The notes beneath the pieces are model-generated. The model did no database searches, was not told the origin of the DNA, and was given only the letters and a program-made list of their open reading frames with translations. Made by a program: the position numbers and the translations under genes. This document shows positions 51,537-63,388 of a DNA stretch of 64,000 nt, piece by piece. The stretch comes from Anoplolepis gracilipes (Eukaryota > Arthropoda > Insecta > Hymenoptera > Formicidae): positions 7,758,501-7,822,500 of the forward strand of contig NC_132977.1 of NCBI RefSeq assembly GCF_047496725.1, given 5' to 3'. Every line of letters starts with the position of its first letter. Within the stretch, counting starts at the first letter, position 1.

Positions 51537-53650
51537 ATACCTTATTTAAATTAACGTTTATATTACTATATTCATATTAATACGAAATTATTTATAAGTA
51601 ATTAAATTAACGTTTATTAAATTTTTAACTTTTCATTTAAATTAACGTTTGCATTATTATATTAATAGGTACTATACTTACACTAATTAAATTATATTGA
51701 TACGAAATTATTTAAAAGTATTTATCGGTAAGTAATAAGAAAATATTGATGCCTTTCGTAGAATTCTTAAATGCTGTTACGTCTGTAGTTTTAAATCCGT
51801 CACCGGTTACAATCTGTTAATAACTTCGACATTAACAGCGCGAGTAAGTGTAATCACGTGACATCATCAGAGTCTTTATCTTTGACTGCAAGCAAGTCTC
51901 TGGTAAGGAGATTCGAGAAAGTCGTTTGTTGTTTTGCTCGGTTCGTACATTTGCGAAACTTTGGTTTTCTGTTTGTGTATCCCGCGGAAGCTGCGGTGTT
52001 CAATGATGTCTGACTAATACAATTGTGCAACAAAGTTGGAAAGTTGAATGTGAACGTTATCAACAATCGCGTTACATGTGCAAATTAACGCGTAAATATA
52101 TACAAACGCATTATAATTAGAATTGGAAACTTTCAATATTTTCATATACCACAATTGTTGGAGTAAAAAGTTTATTTCTGAGATATTTTAAAAATTTTCG
52201 CGTCTCTTTAATCTAATTACTTTATATATCAATATTGTTACATCTTCAAGTATATCTTACTATCATTGAAATGAATTGAAATAAAAAATGTTTGCTGTTA
52301 AAAGTAATCACAATAACCGTAATAATCATGCTAGTAAACTATACAAAGCTTTATCTTTGATCTTTATCTTCAATTAATATCTTCTAAGGATTTACTTTAA
52401 AAAGTTGAATGTGGCACAAGCATAGAATAAGAAATTATTGGCCAACAAAAAATTGTCATTAATAATTGATTAAATCGATCAATCAATAAAAAAAAATTAA
52501 AAATAAAACTGAATTGATTATAGGTATTGGAAGCAATCTTTTATACGATAACAAAACATATCTTTATCTGTCACACAATTGTTTAACAAAATGTGATCGA
52601 CGTATAATGATTTACAAATGTAACACTGCAAACAGAAAATTGTGGCAAAAAAAAAAAAAATCTCACGCACTGTAATTCATCGCGAGATCCCATCCGTTCG
52701 GCGCGGCTCCAATCAGATTATCGCGAATACGCTCGGATGCTGCGCCCATCTCCTCTCGGCGCGTGTGTGCGTACGAACGAGGCGCGTTTAACCTACATAA
52801 GGTCGTGATTGGGCGAAGTAAATGGCGAACGATCTTTCAGATAATCGATGATACGCAACACAAGGAATATCGCGGGGTATCATCGATTCCTCTCACGCGG
52901 AGAAAGCCGGTTTCGTTCGTTCACTGAAAAAAAAAAAGCGAAAAAAAAAATGAAAGAAGAGACGCGATTTACGCGCGCGATACGTGTTGGTGCACGTTCT
53001 GCTTCGAAAAGTTTAATTATTTTTTTTTTTTCCATTAAAATAGGTGATCCACAAAATCGCAGAACGAATGTTGAAGAGCGAAGCGAGAGATAAATCTGAA
53101 CGAACGAGAGGATTAAAGGGACTTAACGTGACTTATTCGCGCTCCCACGATTATCAACTATTGAAGTATAATGTTTTGATATTATCCCATCAACGCTGTG
53201 ATTACCGACACTCTTCTATAATACCTTTAACATATTTAAAACTAAAAATTGTATCGCACGCATAATATTAACCTACAGATTTAAAATCGCGGAAATTATA
53301 TTTTCTTTACGTGTCAGAAATCGTACTGGTTGATAATAGAAATCATATGATTAATTGATAAAGTATTATGACGCATGGATTCTTTCAAATATAAAGAATC
53401 CAGAAACAATAGTTTATTTTAAATCAATTTATTTGATAAATATAAAAATTGTAAAAATATATACACAATAATTGCAATCAATAAATATAATATAGACCTT
53501 TTATTATAGATTAATAAAAAATACTTTTTATTAATACTTTTTATAACATGGATAGAACGTGATTGTACAATGGTTTAAAAGGCGATATTGAAAATTAGAA
53601 GTGGAGGACGATCAGTTAAGAAAGTGCACACCTTGCTCTTTTGTTCACAG

Positions 53651-53821
53651 GGTATTATCAGCCGGCTGGTCCACTGATACAGCATCCACCACCACCACCA
53701 CCGACCTTACCACCCGTTAAGGGTCCACCTCCGGAACCGACGCCCACGCCTCCGCAAAATTCAGAGGGTTCGGATGATCTGGTCGCCACTTCCACGACTT
53801 CTGGAGGCACAAGCAGTACAG
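53651..53821 (+). CDS. wge: BAH-domain chromatin protein (winged eye-like), coding exon 2
   Basis: Encodes residues 75-131 plus the first base of codon 132. The acceptor is TTGTTCACAG ending at 53650 and the donor is ACAG|GTATGT. The first codon is completed by G from exon 1 plus GG here, giving Gly. The peptide opens GYYQPAGPLIQH and runs through a poly-Pro stretch and PEPTPTPPQ into a Ser/Thr/Gly-rich end. It is low-complexity and probably disordered. The open frame extends a few codons left of the acceptor without an ATG, so this is an internal exon. Confidence 0.85.
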
Positions 53822-53933
53822 GTATGTTACTGATAATTAATACACGATATCGTATACGATAACAATCATTAAAATCATTGTTGAGAGAAGGAAAACTCTT
53901 TCTTTTTTTTATCATTTTTTAAATTTTTTATAG

Positions 53934-53934
<1 letters not shown>

Positions 53935-53967
<33 letters not shown>
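53935..53967. repeat. TA microsatellite
   Basis: About 16 TA units in intron 2. Confidence 0.9.
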
Positions 53968-53969
<2 letters not shown>

Positions 53970-55636
53970 CAATTGTATATAATTTAATTAAAAAAATAAA
54001 AAATATATATTTAAGTTAAAGGATTTTAGTATTATTGAAATTTTTTAATTCACATACAAATATTTTTGTATTAACATAATTTTCCTCATTATCAAGCTTT
54101 TCTTTGAATTAGAAAATGCTTTTAGTTACTATTTTTAATTTTAATTAAGATTATTTTAGTTTTTAAATTTTTAACTTGGTACTGAGAAGTTGCATTCTTT
54201 GTCAAGATGAGAAATTTTAAATTTTGTATAGGATTTAGTTTTTGCAAAAATCTGTTTTTGATGTTGAAAAGAATACTAATCGCGTCTCATAGTAAATTTT
54301 TAAAAAATGCCACAAATTATTCGAGCCACATCACATGACTCGCGTATGTCTTATTGTTAAAGTAATCTCTACATCTCACATATCATATAGATTTCGCTAA
54401 TTCGGTTTATCAGGCAAATTTTGCCGCTCAGGCAAATGTGTCTCGCTAGGGGAATATGTCAGATCTCGCATTTGCATTAACGATTTTATCGTGTAACGTT
54501 CAACATAGCGTGATTATCTATGTTAGAAATGCATTAACGGTTGCGCGCGCAGATGCATATTAAACTTGCAACGCATAAAAATAGTGCGTGATGGAAAACG
54601 TGCAGCTTAAAACCATTTCGTTTCTTTTTTTCCTGTGTTTTAATTTCTTTTTTTATTTGCGCTTCACGTTACGTCAACAATTTTTAGTTTTCCTTTTTAC
54701 GTAAACTTTTTAAACGAGTCACATCGCTAAAAGTTATGAAAATTTTTCTGCTAGCGAATGAGATTACATTTGATTTTAATGAAAGATTTTTTTCTATATT
54801 TCGGCAAAGAATCGTAAATGTGCTGTAAAAGCTGCACCCTGCATCAAGATGCAAAAAACTATGTGCATTAGCCATTTTTAAGTCGGACAAAAACGGCGCG
54901 TCGGTTTAAGATTAAAACCAACCGGCAGCATATTTTTTTGCGTTTTTTTTTTGTGCGCGTAAATAGTATGTTGCGCTACGATATTATAGACATTAACGTA
55001 TAATAAGCGACTCTAAAATTATGGAGCGCATTGACGTGAGCGCAGGACTAATAGCGCGAGCACTCACGAATTAATTGGATGGAGATATCAGTATCTTCAA
55101 TAAAATATAGCGCTACCTTGAACTGCTATATCGAGATTGGAAATGTAGCACGTTCATAGACAAAGATTGTCTTCACGATAATGTTACTGATAGCCGACCA
55201 ATGATAGATGTAGCTTCTCTAGAGAGAAAATTCTTTAAATTATTAAATATAATGCATTAAACCAATTTTAGTTACTTATTCTATTAAGTAAAAATCAACT
55301 CGGTTACTTGCTTGAGCTTATTATTTTTTAACATTACTTCTACTTCAAGATTTAAATTTTCTATGATATGCTTTAGACGACCTATAATTCAAGACAGAAA
55401 TATATTTATAATATCTATAATACATGCAGAATATTTGAAGAAATAAGATACATATTTGAAATATATACATCAACACAATCACATATATTTGAGATATTTA
55501 TATAATATATTATATAGCGACATATAAAATTATAGATGGAATTGTTTTAAATTTTATTGCAAATTATATAGATTGTCTAGAGCAGACTTTAAACATTAAT
55601 AGTACGGAGAGGATATTCTCTCTAGCAAATAATAAT

Positions 55637-56389
55637 ACTTACGGTACACAGGGGTAGATTTCGACCCCTTTATTTTTCTTTTTAATGCTGTACATTTACA
55701 AAAATTAATTTAAACTTTGCTATCTAACAGAAATATACTCAAGTGACGCGCCTACAAGAGTCTGCAGGTCCCATAGTTAGTTTGCTGCTAGCTACCGAAT
55801 AAAACGTATTTAATCGTGTGTTTTGGGGTCGGTACACAGGGGTAGATTTCGACTCCATTATTTTTCTTTTTAATGCTGTACATTTACAAAAATTAATTTA
55901 GACTTCGCTATCTAACGGAAATATACTCGAGTGACGCGTCTACAAGAGTCTGCAGTTATATATCCCATGTGTACTCACTGTTTCAAAATATAAGTAGTTT
56001 ATGGATTTTTTAAATTTTTTCTAAATGTTTATAGATTTTTAAAAAATTAAAAAATTTGTTCAAAGTTTTTTTATAAAATTTATAAGTTTTTAAAGTTTTT
56101 CCTAAAAGTTTAAATAAGATATAGAATAATAAAACTCTTAATATGAAAAATGACATTTTTTTCGATGTTATTCCGAATGCTTACTTCTAGGCTTTCTCAC
56201 ATGAAAACTATAACTCCCACACCATACAATTTTTTATAAGCACACTCGTTAAAGTCTAAACTTTCGATTCATGTATAATTAATGTCAAAAAATTAATTCT
56301 AAGTAAAGTTACAGCAAAAAAACCGATCGGGGTAACAAACGACCCTCTGTGTATCGTGTGTTGTGGAATGTAAGGTGTGTACCGTAAGT
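55637..56389. mobile_element. DNA transposon with doubled terminal repeats
   Basis: The outermost ends ACTTACGGTACACA (55637-55650) and TGTGTACCGTAAGT (56376-56389) are exact reverse complements. A 125-base left-end block (55643-55767) is repeated directly at 55831-55955, a period of 188. An inverted, diverged relative of that block, including AAATTAATT, TACAGC and ACCCTCTGTGTATC, occupies about 56260-56358. The result is nested tandem and inverted termini around a short AT-rich core with no reading frame. It is non-autonomous; the superfamily was not determined because no clear target-site duplication was found. Confidence 0.75.
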
Positions 56390-56519
56390 GTTAATATTGT
56401 TCCTTAATAGGCTCACAGAATGATGCGTGTAATTATCGAACGAATAACCGAAGTTTACTCACCGACTATCGGATTGCACGGAACGTACGCAAGAATGAAT
56501 GAACGATCGTTTGTTACAG

Positions 56520-56658
56520 GTGGCGGCTTTTATAGGACGTATTGCCCGCAGTACTACGGCACGCCGCCGCAATATCCGGATCTGTGTTATCCGCCGACGT
56601 ATTCTCATCCTCACGCTCATCCACCGCATTACTACAAATACCCGCCCACCTACAGAAG
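56520..56658 (+). CDS. wge: BAH-domain chromatin protein (winged eye-like), coding exon 3
   Basis: Encodes the end of codon 132 through residue 177 plus two bases of codon 178. The acceptor is TTGTTACAG ending at 56519 and the donor is AGAAG|GTAAGA. The peptide GGFYRTYCPQYYGTPPQY is followed by more Pro, Tyr and His (TYSHPHAHPPHYYKYPPTYR). It is aromatic/Pro-rich, low complexity and probably disordered. The frame stays open left of the acceptor, but the exact phase match on both sides supports an internal exon. Confidence 0.87.
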
Positions 56659-58034
56659 GTAAGAGATTTATTCGCGTTCGACGCCTTGCATGATGACACG
56701 GATAAGAAGAGGCGAGAGATAGAGTGTTTCTTGTGAAACACGTGTATGCCGTTCCGTAACGTTGTCTAGAATTTGTTTGCTACTAAATGACACTTCAAGT
56801 TTAAAAATTTTAACTGTTATATAATTTATTACGTATAATTGTTATTTTAACGTTTATTATATGTTATGTCATGATGAAAAGTGGACAGCATCTATACGCT
56901 TTCTTTCCGCCGCGATAACTCACTTCTTGGAATCCATTGATTTGATAAATGTTTTATAGCGTGATCTATATATGTTGATTATCAAACATTAGTGTATAAT
57001 AAATTAAGCACGTATATCTTGCCTTAAACATAGTTTTGTGGCGCGAAAATTGTTTTGCTTAGACGTATGATTAATCGCTTGTTTCCTATTAGATTTGACG
57101 AAACAGAAAGCTAGCTTATTCAAAAACAGAGATACATTGTATAAAATTCTAATTTTTTATAATATAATACATTTATTTTAAAATTATTATAAAATAAAAT
57201 GAGCATACACACGTTAATATATGATAGCATATTAATTATCTTACTGGAAATGTAAAGGAATTGCAATTTGTAATTGGATTATCTTTTTCGATGTCGTCAT
57301 ATAATGTTCAGTAATCTCGATAACAAACGAGTCTGTGACAAAGCGTATCCTGTCACATTGCAATGCATTTAGGTCACAGATGGTGCTAACTTTCTGAAAT
57401 CATCGTTATCTTGTTTTCGATGAAGAAGTGAAAGTTGCAACTAGAGCGTGGCAAACTTTAGTTTTTTGTCGCAATATTACGGAATTTTAGGTGATCGATA
57501 CGTAATAATTTTTCAATTTATTCGATAATTATCATAAAAAAAACATTTTTTTTTACATTTTTACGATTAAATGACAAATTAAAGGTATGTTAAGTTTCAT
57601 AAATTATCCGAAGAATGTAAGAGGATTATTCAGTTTTAATAGTCTATTTGTTAAAACATGTATATATTCTTTTTTCTCAATTTTTATAAATTTGATAATA
57701 TTAACGCCCTTGTGTTACTGTTAAAAGGAAAATTTTTTTAAATTGATCAAAGAATCGGTCAGAGAAATTATATACGGGCGACCTGAATAATAATTCTTCC
57801 GACGATGGGAATTTAGATTCTTGCCATGGTTGCAAGCAATTTTTAGTGAGATGTTTCTGGTAAGATGTTCCTTTCGTTCACGTTACTTTTCTGGCGACTC
57901 TTTCCTCGTCGTCTCTTGTACGCACAATAAGAACGGTGGCCGATAAGAGCGGCCGGATGTCCGACGCGGGGACAGTCGTATATATTCGTCCTTCGATTGT
58001 CGGCGTACATTCCGTAAAGAGGGTATCTTTTCAG
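56659..58034 (+). other. wge: Intron 3
   Basis: 1376 bases, GTAAGA to TATCTTTTCAG. AT-rich; nothing else recognised. A CpG-rich stretch just before the acceptor (57880-58020) has frames on both strands but no sign of an exon. Confidence 0.85.
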
Positions 58035-58252
58035 GCAATATTATGGCTATCAAGAGTCCGGCGGGGGTGGCGGACCGCCGCCGGGCAGCGGGGCCGCCGG
58101 GGGTGGCCCCGGAGTCGTTGATTATCAGCCTCCGCCACCGCCCGGTGAATATCCGCTGCCACCCTATTACGGGGCCTACCCTCCGCCCCCCCATCCGCCA
58201 CCACCTCCGAATCCAGCATATCTGCATTCTCAGGGAAGACCTTTCGTAGACC
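58035..58252 (+). CDS. wge: BAH-domain chromatin protein (winged eye-like), coding exon 4
   Basis: Encodes the last base of codon 178 through residue 250 plus one base of codon 251. The acceptor is ATCTTTTCAG and the donor is GACC|GTAAGT. The peptide reads RQYYGYQESGGGGG, then PPPGSGAAGGG, then several Pro/Tyr blocks such as PPYYGAYPPPPHPPPPP, ending HSQGRPFVD. Gly/Pro/Tyr-rich, probably disordered. This frame has no ATG, so simple open-frame searches favour other frames here. The phase match with both neighbours decides it. Confidence 0.88.
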
Positions 58253-59103
58253 GTAAGTATTATTTGGCGCGTATGATCTTGAACTGCGAAGAAAATTCAA
58301 ACGTTCCACTTCACTTTTTTCTCTCTTTCGCTCTCTTTCGCTTTCTTTCATCGAGATTTTTCTGGAATTTATTTAATACGAAAGAAAACTGCTGACAAAT
58401 CTCTGATATATAATAACGAACTGACTTTTTTTTCCTTTTTAAAAAGCAATCTAAAAGAAAACGAGCAAGTCTGATAATTCTGCAAAAATAATTATTTATT
58501 ATCTCTATTTCTCTCTTGAAAATATATGTATTTTTTGCTCAGAAGAATATTTATTATTTATATCTCAGTTCATTGTAAATAACTTATCACTGTAAGATTA
58601 AAAGTCCTGATAATAAATTAATATTATGTGCGCTGCATGATATTTAATCACTAAATGATTAAATCGTTTATCTGATAAAGAATTTCTGAAATTCGTTCCA
58701 ACATATTTTTCTAGAAAATTCAAAAGTTTCTTACTAGATGTTCACTCTAAATTAATTTTTAATTTTCTTACAATATGTATTTTTATTATCTAAATTTTTA
58801 ACGACTTATTTAATGTTTAAATACGATAATAGATTGTAATTTTAAAAACTTTTTTTCCTCTACATTAATATTTTATCCCATTTTCAAAATATGTATTTAT
58901 ATATTTAGAGATTTCTAAAAGTTTATAAATTTCTAAACTTTTTCTACATGAATATAACTCTGAGTGCACCATGATCTTTTAGAATTACATTTAAAAAAAT
59001 AGGAATTTAAAAAATCTTAAAAATTCTAGTTTCTTGCCTGCGTGTAGTTCTTTCTCAATAGATATCTAGAGACCTTGGAAAAGGATAAAGAACAGCTTTG
59101 AGT

Positions 59104-59268
59104 GTAACCGCTAAGCCTATCACAAAATGCCAAGCAATAGGCAATAAGAACAGAGAATAACACAGGTAAGAAAAAAATAAACGAACTTTTTCTCTGTTTC
59201 TTGCCTGTGTTATTCCCTGTTCTTATTCCCTATTGTGTGGCATTGTGTGATAGGTTTTAGGTTCGGGA
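59104..59268. mobile_element. Foldback element (MITE-like)
   Basis: CCTATCACAAAATGCCAAGC, continuing to about 59172, is matched in inverted orientation by 59198-59254 (ending GGCATTGTGTGATAGG). Weaker pairing continues outward to AACCGCTAAG and TTTTAGGTTCGG. The arms are about 57 bases with a spacer of about 25, so the whole unit can fold into one hairpin. No reading frame. Confidence 0.7.
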
Positions 59269-59755
59269 AAGAGCGGAAACAATACAATAGACACGACCAT
59301 TTTAGTTCTTCTCTTTAATTTTTAGTCCAGTATACGAAACTATGTCTAACAGTGCAAACGTGCTTGTGCGTGGTCAAGAGTTGCTGCGTTATCTCTTGTT
59401 TTTCCCTACTATGAAACCAGCGAGAAAAAAAAAAATTCGAAAAGTCGCAGCTTTGCTTGATTGTCGTGCCATTTGTTCTATCGAAGAACAAACGATTAAT
59501 AATACATGTGTTCGCTGTAAGTTGGAATTATCTGAGTATTTCTCTTTTAGGACATTTTATTTTTTTCTTTTACCTTGGCGACACCCGCAGTATGCTGAAT
59601 TATGTGCTTGTTAATTTTCTACTTCTTTATATTATTCCGCACAAATGTTATCCCGATAATTTATAACTATTAATTAAGCAGCAACTCTCGTATTCATTGA
59701 TAATTTATTAAAAAAATTATTTTTTGAAAATATTGTAAAATGTGTTTGTGAAATT

Positions 59756-60095
59756 TACACTGAAACGATTCGATATTTCGGCACAGTCTTTGTTAATATA
59801 ATATAATTTTAAATAATTATAACTCTACGAAAAATTTTCGTATTTGAAAAAAAAATTTTTTATTTGGTAGCTCAATTTCGTGAAGACAAAACACATCCTT
59901 ACTTTGAGAACATAGCGGTAAGGGGGAAGGAAAAATTCAAAATCTGACAAATGCTTTTTAAACTAGAGGTTTTAAGCTACAAAATAAAAAAAAATTTTTT
60001 TCAAATACAACAATTTTTCTTGGAGTTATGACTATTTAAAGTTATGTAAAATTTTAGTGTAAATTTTTGTTGCGATAATTTTGTTGTCCAGTGTA
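59756..60095. mobile_element. MITE-like element with long imperfect inverted repeats
   Basis: The left arm (TACACTG start, then AATTATAACTCTACGAAAAATT and ATTTGAAAAAAAAATTTTTTAT) is mirrored by the right arm (AAATACAACAATTTTTCTTG, GAGTTATGACT, CAGTGTA end). The arms are about 110-130 bases around a core of about 90 bases. No open reading frame. Superfamily not assigned. Confidence 0.6.
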
Positions 60096-60335
60096 TTATA
60101 AAAATTATTATTATTAAAAGTAAGCAATATAATATTAAATATAATATTATTCAGAATATAAATATATAAGCCAAAAAGGATCTTTCTTTGAAGGGGGAGG
60201 CGACGTTAATTTAGTTGAATTGTAAGAATTTAAATAAATTTCACGTTTGTTTTTTATTCGATTAAATTGTCATGCATTTCCTCGAGTTGATGGAAACGAT
60301 ACCATGTGAATTCACTCGACTCTTTCATCTCGCAG

Positions 60336-60658
60336 CCTTTCAAGGTTGTCCATGCCCGATGCAATCGTGTCCAAAAAACGTGGATACTGGGGCCCTTATT
60401 GGTAATGGTAAGGGAGCGCCAGTGGTATCGGGGCCCGGTCTGTCATTGCCACCCAGTGCTTTGGTAGGTCCGCCCTCGCCGGCGAGGGGGCTAGCCGGGC
60501 TAGCTCCCCCTCACGGTGCCAATGCCTGGGATACGGATCGGGTCCAAATCAACACTCATCGCAACCTAAATCAGAACCAACCCCCTTCGGTCCCGCCGCC
60601 GTCGCACAATCTAGTCGGTGGACATAGTCGCCTTCAGAAGCAAGACTGTAGGAGTAAG
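60336..60658 (+). CDS. wge: BAH-domain chromatin protein (winged eye-like), coding exon 5
   Basis: Encodes the end of codon 251 through residue 358, ending on a codon boundary. The acceptor is TCATCTCGCAG (60335) and the donor is AGTAAG|GTATGT. The peptide starts PFQGCPCPMQSCPKN, with a tight cluster of three cysteines, then a Gly/Pro/Ala-rich stretch, then TDRVQINTHRNLNQNQ and QKQDCRSK. A second in-phase acceptor, CAAG at 60344, would drop three residues. An ATG at 60272 in the same open frame lies in the intron and is not a start. Confidence 0.87.
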
Positions 60659-61269
60659 GTATGTCGTAGTGTCTTTGAATTTTACATTCATAAGATCGCG
60701 ATCAATCATCTTGATTTTTGCTCGATTCCGAGACAAGATATATAAATGAAAAAATAAAATTTTAATCGTTTAAATATATAGAAGTGTTGAAAATTATATC
60801 TGGTGACAAATATTTTATATTCCTTGTGCCGAGAAAAATTTTTTCAATTTAAAATTTTGATATTAAATGTCCTGATAATAATGGCTGCAAATTGAAAGCT
60901 TAAAAATTTAATTTTATTTGAAATCAAGCAAAAATTTTTATTGTTTTCTGAGTTTTTGAAATTTTACAGTTCTATAATCTGTTCTATTTAATTGATACAA
61001 TTTTAGCAAAAGAAAAATCATCTTGGAAAGGATTGAAAATAATGTGCCAGTTTTTAAATTGAAAAAATTGATTTATACTGAAAAAAATTGTCACATTTTT
61101 TTCATGTTACGATTTTGTCATCTTATAATGGCTAAATATTCAATTAAGAATTATAATCCAATAAAAGTGATTCGAGCGAGCTTTTCTCAACAATTCATGA
61201 ATTTATTACATACGAATAATGACAGAATTACATGGAAATCGGCAAATTTGCTTTTTGCCACTTTCGCAG
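60659..61269 (+). other. wge: Intron 5
   Basis: 611 bases, GTATGT to CACTTTCGCAG. AT-rich, nothing else recognised. Confidence 0.87.
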
Positions 61270-62808
61270 GATGAGAAAAATTGTACAGAAGACACGCTGA
61301 GGAAATGTGGTTGTCAAAACGCGTGCACGTCTACTTGCGAAGTCAAGATGGAAACACTGTCGCCCACCGAGAAGCTGTCGGTGGCGGCAAGTTGTCCCAG
61401 CAGCAAGTATCACAATTTTAAACTGGAAAACAACAATGTGAAATGCGAATCCTGCAGCATGGAGATCGCTGATGGGCTGCCATGTGTCGCCAATTGCAAC
61501 GTCGTCAAATGCGAATCGGATTATAAATGTGACATCATGAAGTGCGAACAGTGCATGAAGGAAGGCCAGATAGCTATACTAGAGATGGACAAGGATTCCG
61601 GCATCGTGCTAGATGATAAGCTCGACGGCGATCCCGATGTGAAGGAGGAGCTGGACGTGGTGGTGATTGACGGTGACGAGAATTGGAAGAAGCCTGATTA
61701 CGAGCCAACCGTGCAAGAGACTGTCGATGATAAGGAGGATGAAGAGGAAGAGGAGGAGGAGGAAATTACGCAAGGACCGGTGGTCGCAGCCGAGATCGAA
61801 GCCGAAGTTGAGGAGCAGCTTAAGTGCCAAAAGGTGACGAAGAGGAAGCTCTCGCTGGACAGTTTATCGGATAGCAGGAAAAAGAGGAAACTAAGCAAGA
61901 GGGCCCTGTCGGTCGGCTCGTCTCAGGATTCGAGCAACGAGCGATTACCTACCAATGTCATCGCGCCGATCGAATCGTTGTCGAATAAAACTGACAGCGT
62001 CAAACCTGAGACGAATGTTGCGAAGAAGAAGCAAGCGAAAAAAGACGCAGGGTCTCGTGGTCAAAAGCGCAAGGCAGAGACGCCAAGCGCGAACGAGAGT
62101 GCGACCAAGAAGGCGAAGAACGGCAAGCAAAGCGTGGGTAATAGCGTCATGAATTGTTTGAAGCGAACTGCCAGTGATATTTCGATAATGGAGACTATCG
62201 ACGATGTGATACAACAGAGTTTGCAGATGACGCAGAGAAAGGATCGGAAAAATAAGAACTGCGAACGCGTGGAAAAGAAGAAGAAGAAGAATGTCAAAGA
62301 GGAATCATTATTAACGGTGAAGAGAATCGCGAAGAAGATCGATCAAGTGAAGGATCAGATTATCGAGAAAGTGTCAAAGGCGGTCTCGAAGAGCAGTGTT
62401 CAATCCAAAAATAAAACGGACGCGAAATTGAAATCCAAGCTTTCGCAGGACGCTAAGATCAAGGGCAAGAGCAAGATTGCTAAAAACTTCACAGAGACGA
62501 AAGTCCAAGACACGAAATCTAGGACGACGCAAGATTCGAAAGCGAGAGACGGTTCGAAGAAGCGCGATATCGCGTCCAAGACCAAAGCGAGCGATGTTAA
62601 CGAAGATCCGAAGAAGACCGCGATAATTAAGAAGAAACGAAAGAACGCGAAAAAGACGGTGAACGCTAAAAAATCGGGCTGCAAGCTGGAAAATTCCTCG
62701 ATCGGAAACGAGAGCCTGACGTTAACGAGAAAAACGTTCCTGAAACCGAAATGGAACAACGGGTGGAGCTGGGAGGGGCAGCCCTTTGAAGCCAAAGTTT
62801 ATTTAACG
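61270..62808 (+). CDS. wge: BAH-domain chromatin protein (winged eye-like), coding exon 6 (large central exon)
   Basis: Encodes residues 359-871 in 513 complete codons, phase 0 at both ends. The acceptor is CACTTTCGCAG and the donor is TTAACG|GTAAGA. Order of segments: a cysteine-rich part (14 Cys between 363 and 453), an acidic part with eight consecutive Glu (516-523), a basic cluster likely to be a nuclear localisation signal (about 548-566, including RKRKLS-like and RKKRKL runs), a long Lys/Ser-rich part likely disordered, and finally KPKWNNGWSWEGQPFEAKVY, the conserved lead-in to the BAH domain in this family. The open frame reaches left to an ATG at 61219 inside the intron, which is not used. 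Minus-strand frames here are shadows. Confidence 0.93.
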
Positions 62809-63388
62809 GTAAGAATAATTACATTTTTCGGTCTGGACATTTTATTCGGACCTTGATATCGTTTGAAGAAATAGATCCTCACTGTATTTATAGCAACAAT
62901 AAAATTAAGAAAATTGATAAAGAGAGAAAATTTTATCAATAACTACGTACGATTTCGATTGATGGCACATTTATCGATACAGTTGAGAAAATATTATTAA
63001 TAGAGTCTGTATAAAAACTGAATGTATAGTTATCTTTATGCGTGAAAAAAAAAAAGTTATCGCGAGAAATTATATAACTGTCGTGTGTATTATATATTCA
63101 AATTCATACAGTTGATATATATATATTTTTTTTTCTTGTCGTGGATTTAAAAGTTTATAAATTTTACAAAATAATCTTTAATTGAGAAAAATATGCATAA
63201 ACTGGTTTAAAAATAATTGCACACATCTGAACGCGCTGTAAATGATTACATGTTTTACTTGGAATTTTTTCCGCCGATTAATTGCCGTGTGACAGTGTTA
63301 GCCGCCACTACGGTTGGCCCGATTTTAGATTAGTTGTCGATTCGTTAATAGGGTGCATCTGATTGATTGTGAAATGTATCATTTGTAG
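62809..63388 (+). other. wge: Intron 6
   Basis: 580 bases, GTAAGA to TCATTTGTAG. AT-rich, nothing else recognised. Confidence 0.9.

Larger units (their letters stand above)
10609..53650 (+). other. wge: Intron 1, 43 kb
   Basis: This very long intron has donor GTAACA at 10609 and acceptor TTGTTCACAG ending at 53650, between two exons whose phases match (one base plus two). Content is AT-rich noncoding sequence with CpG-richer islands, microsatellites, MITE-like elements, dispersed repeats and a family of diverged conserved elements, all listed separately. No internal coding exon was identified with confidence. Small cassette or alternative first exons could still be hidden here. For the stretches not listed separately I see nothing beyond AT-rich unique sequence. 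Confidence 0.7.
53822..56519 (+). other. wge: Intron 2
   Basis: 2698 bases, GTATGT to TTGTTACAG. It holds a TA microsatellite, a long AT-rich stretch and a DNA transposon with nested inverted ends (55637-56389) close to the acceptor. No other exon was recognised. Confidence 0.85.
58253..60335 (+). other. wge: Intron 4
   Basis: 2083 bases, GTAAGT to CATCTCGCAG. AT-rich, with two hairpin-forming transposon-like elements (59104-59268 and 59756-60095). Short frames around 59342-59666 have no recognisable product. Confidence 0.85.

Noticed and set aside
61219..61269. ATG at 61219 as the start of a separate gene
   Set aside because: It lies upstream of a clear acceptor (CACTTTCGCAG). The exon phase matches exon 5 exactly, and the added residues are AT-rich intron sequence.
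61228..62795. Several minus-strand frames opposite exon 6
   Set aside because: They are shadows of the Lys/Glu-rich coding exon, whose reverse complement is poor in stop codons and reads as Phe/Leu/Ser.
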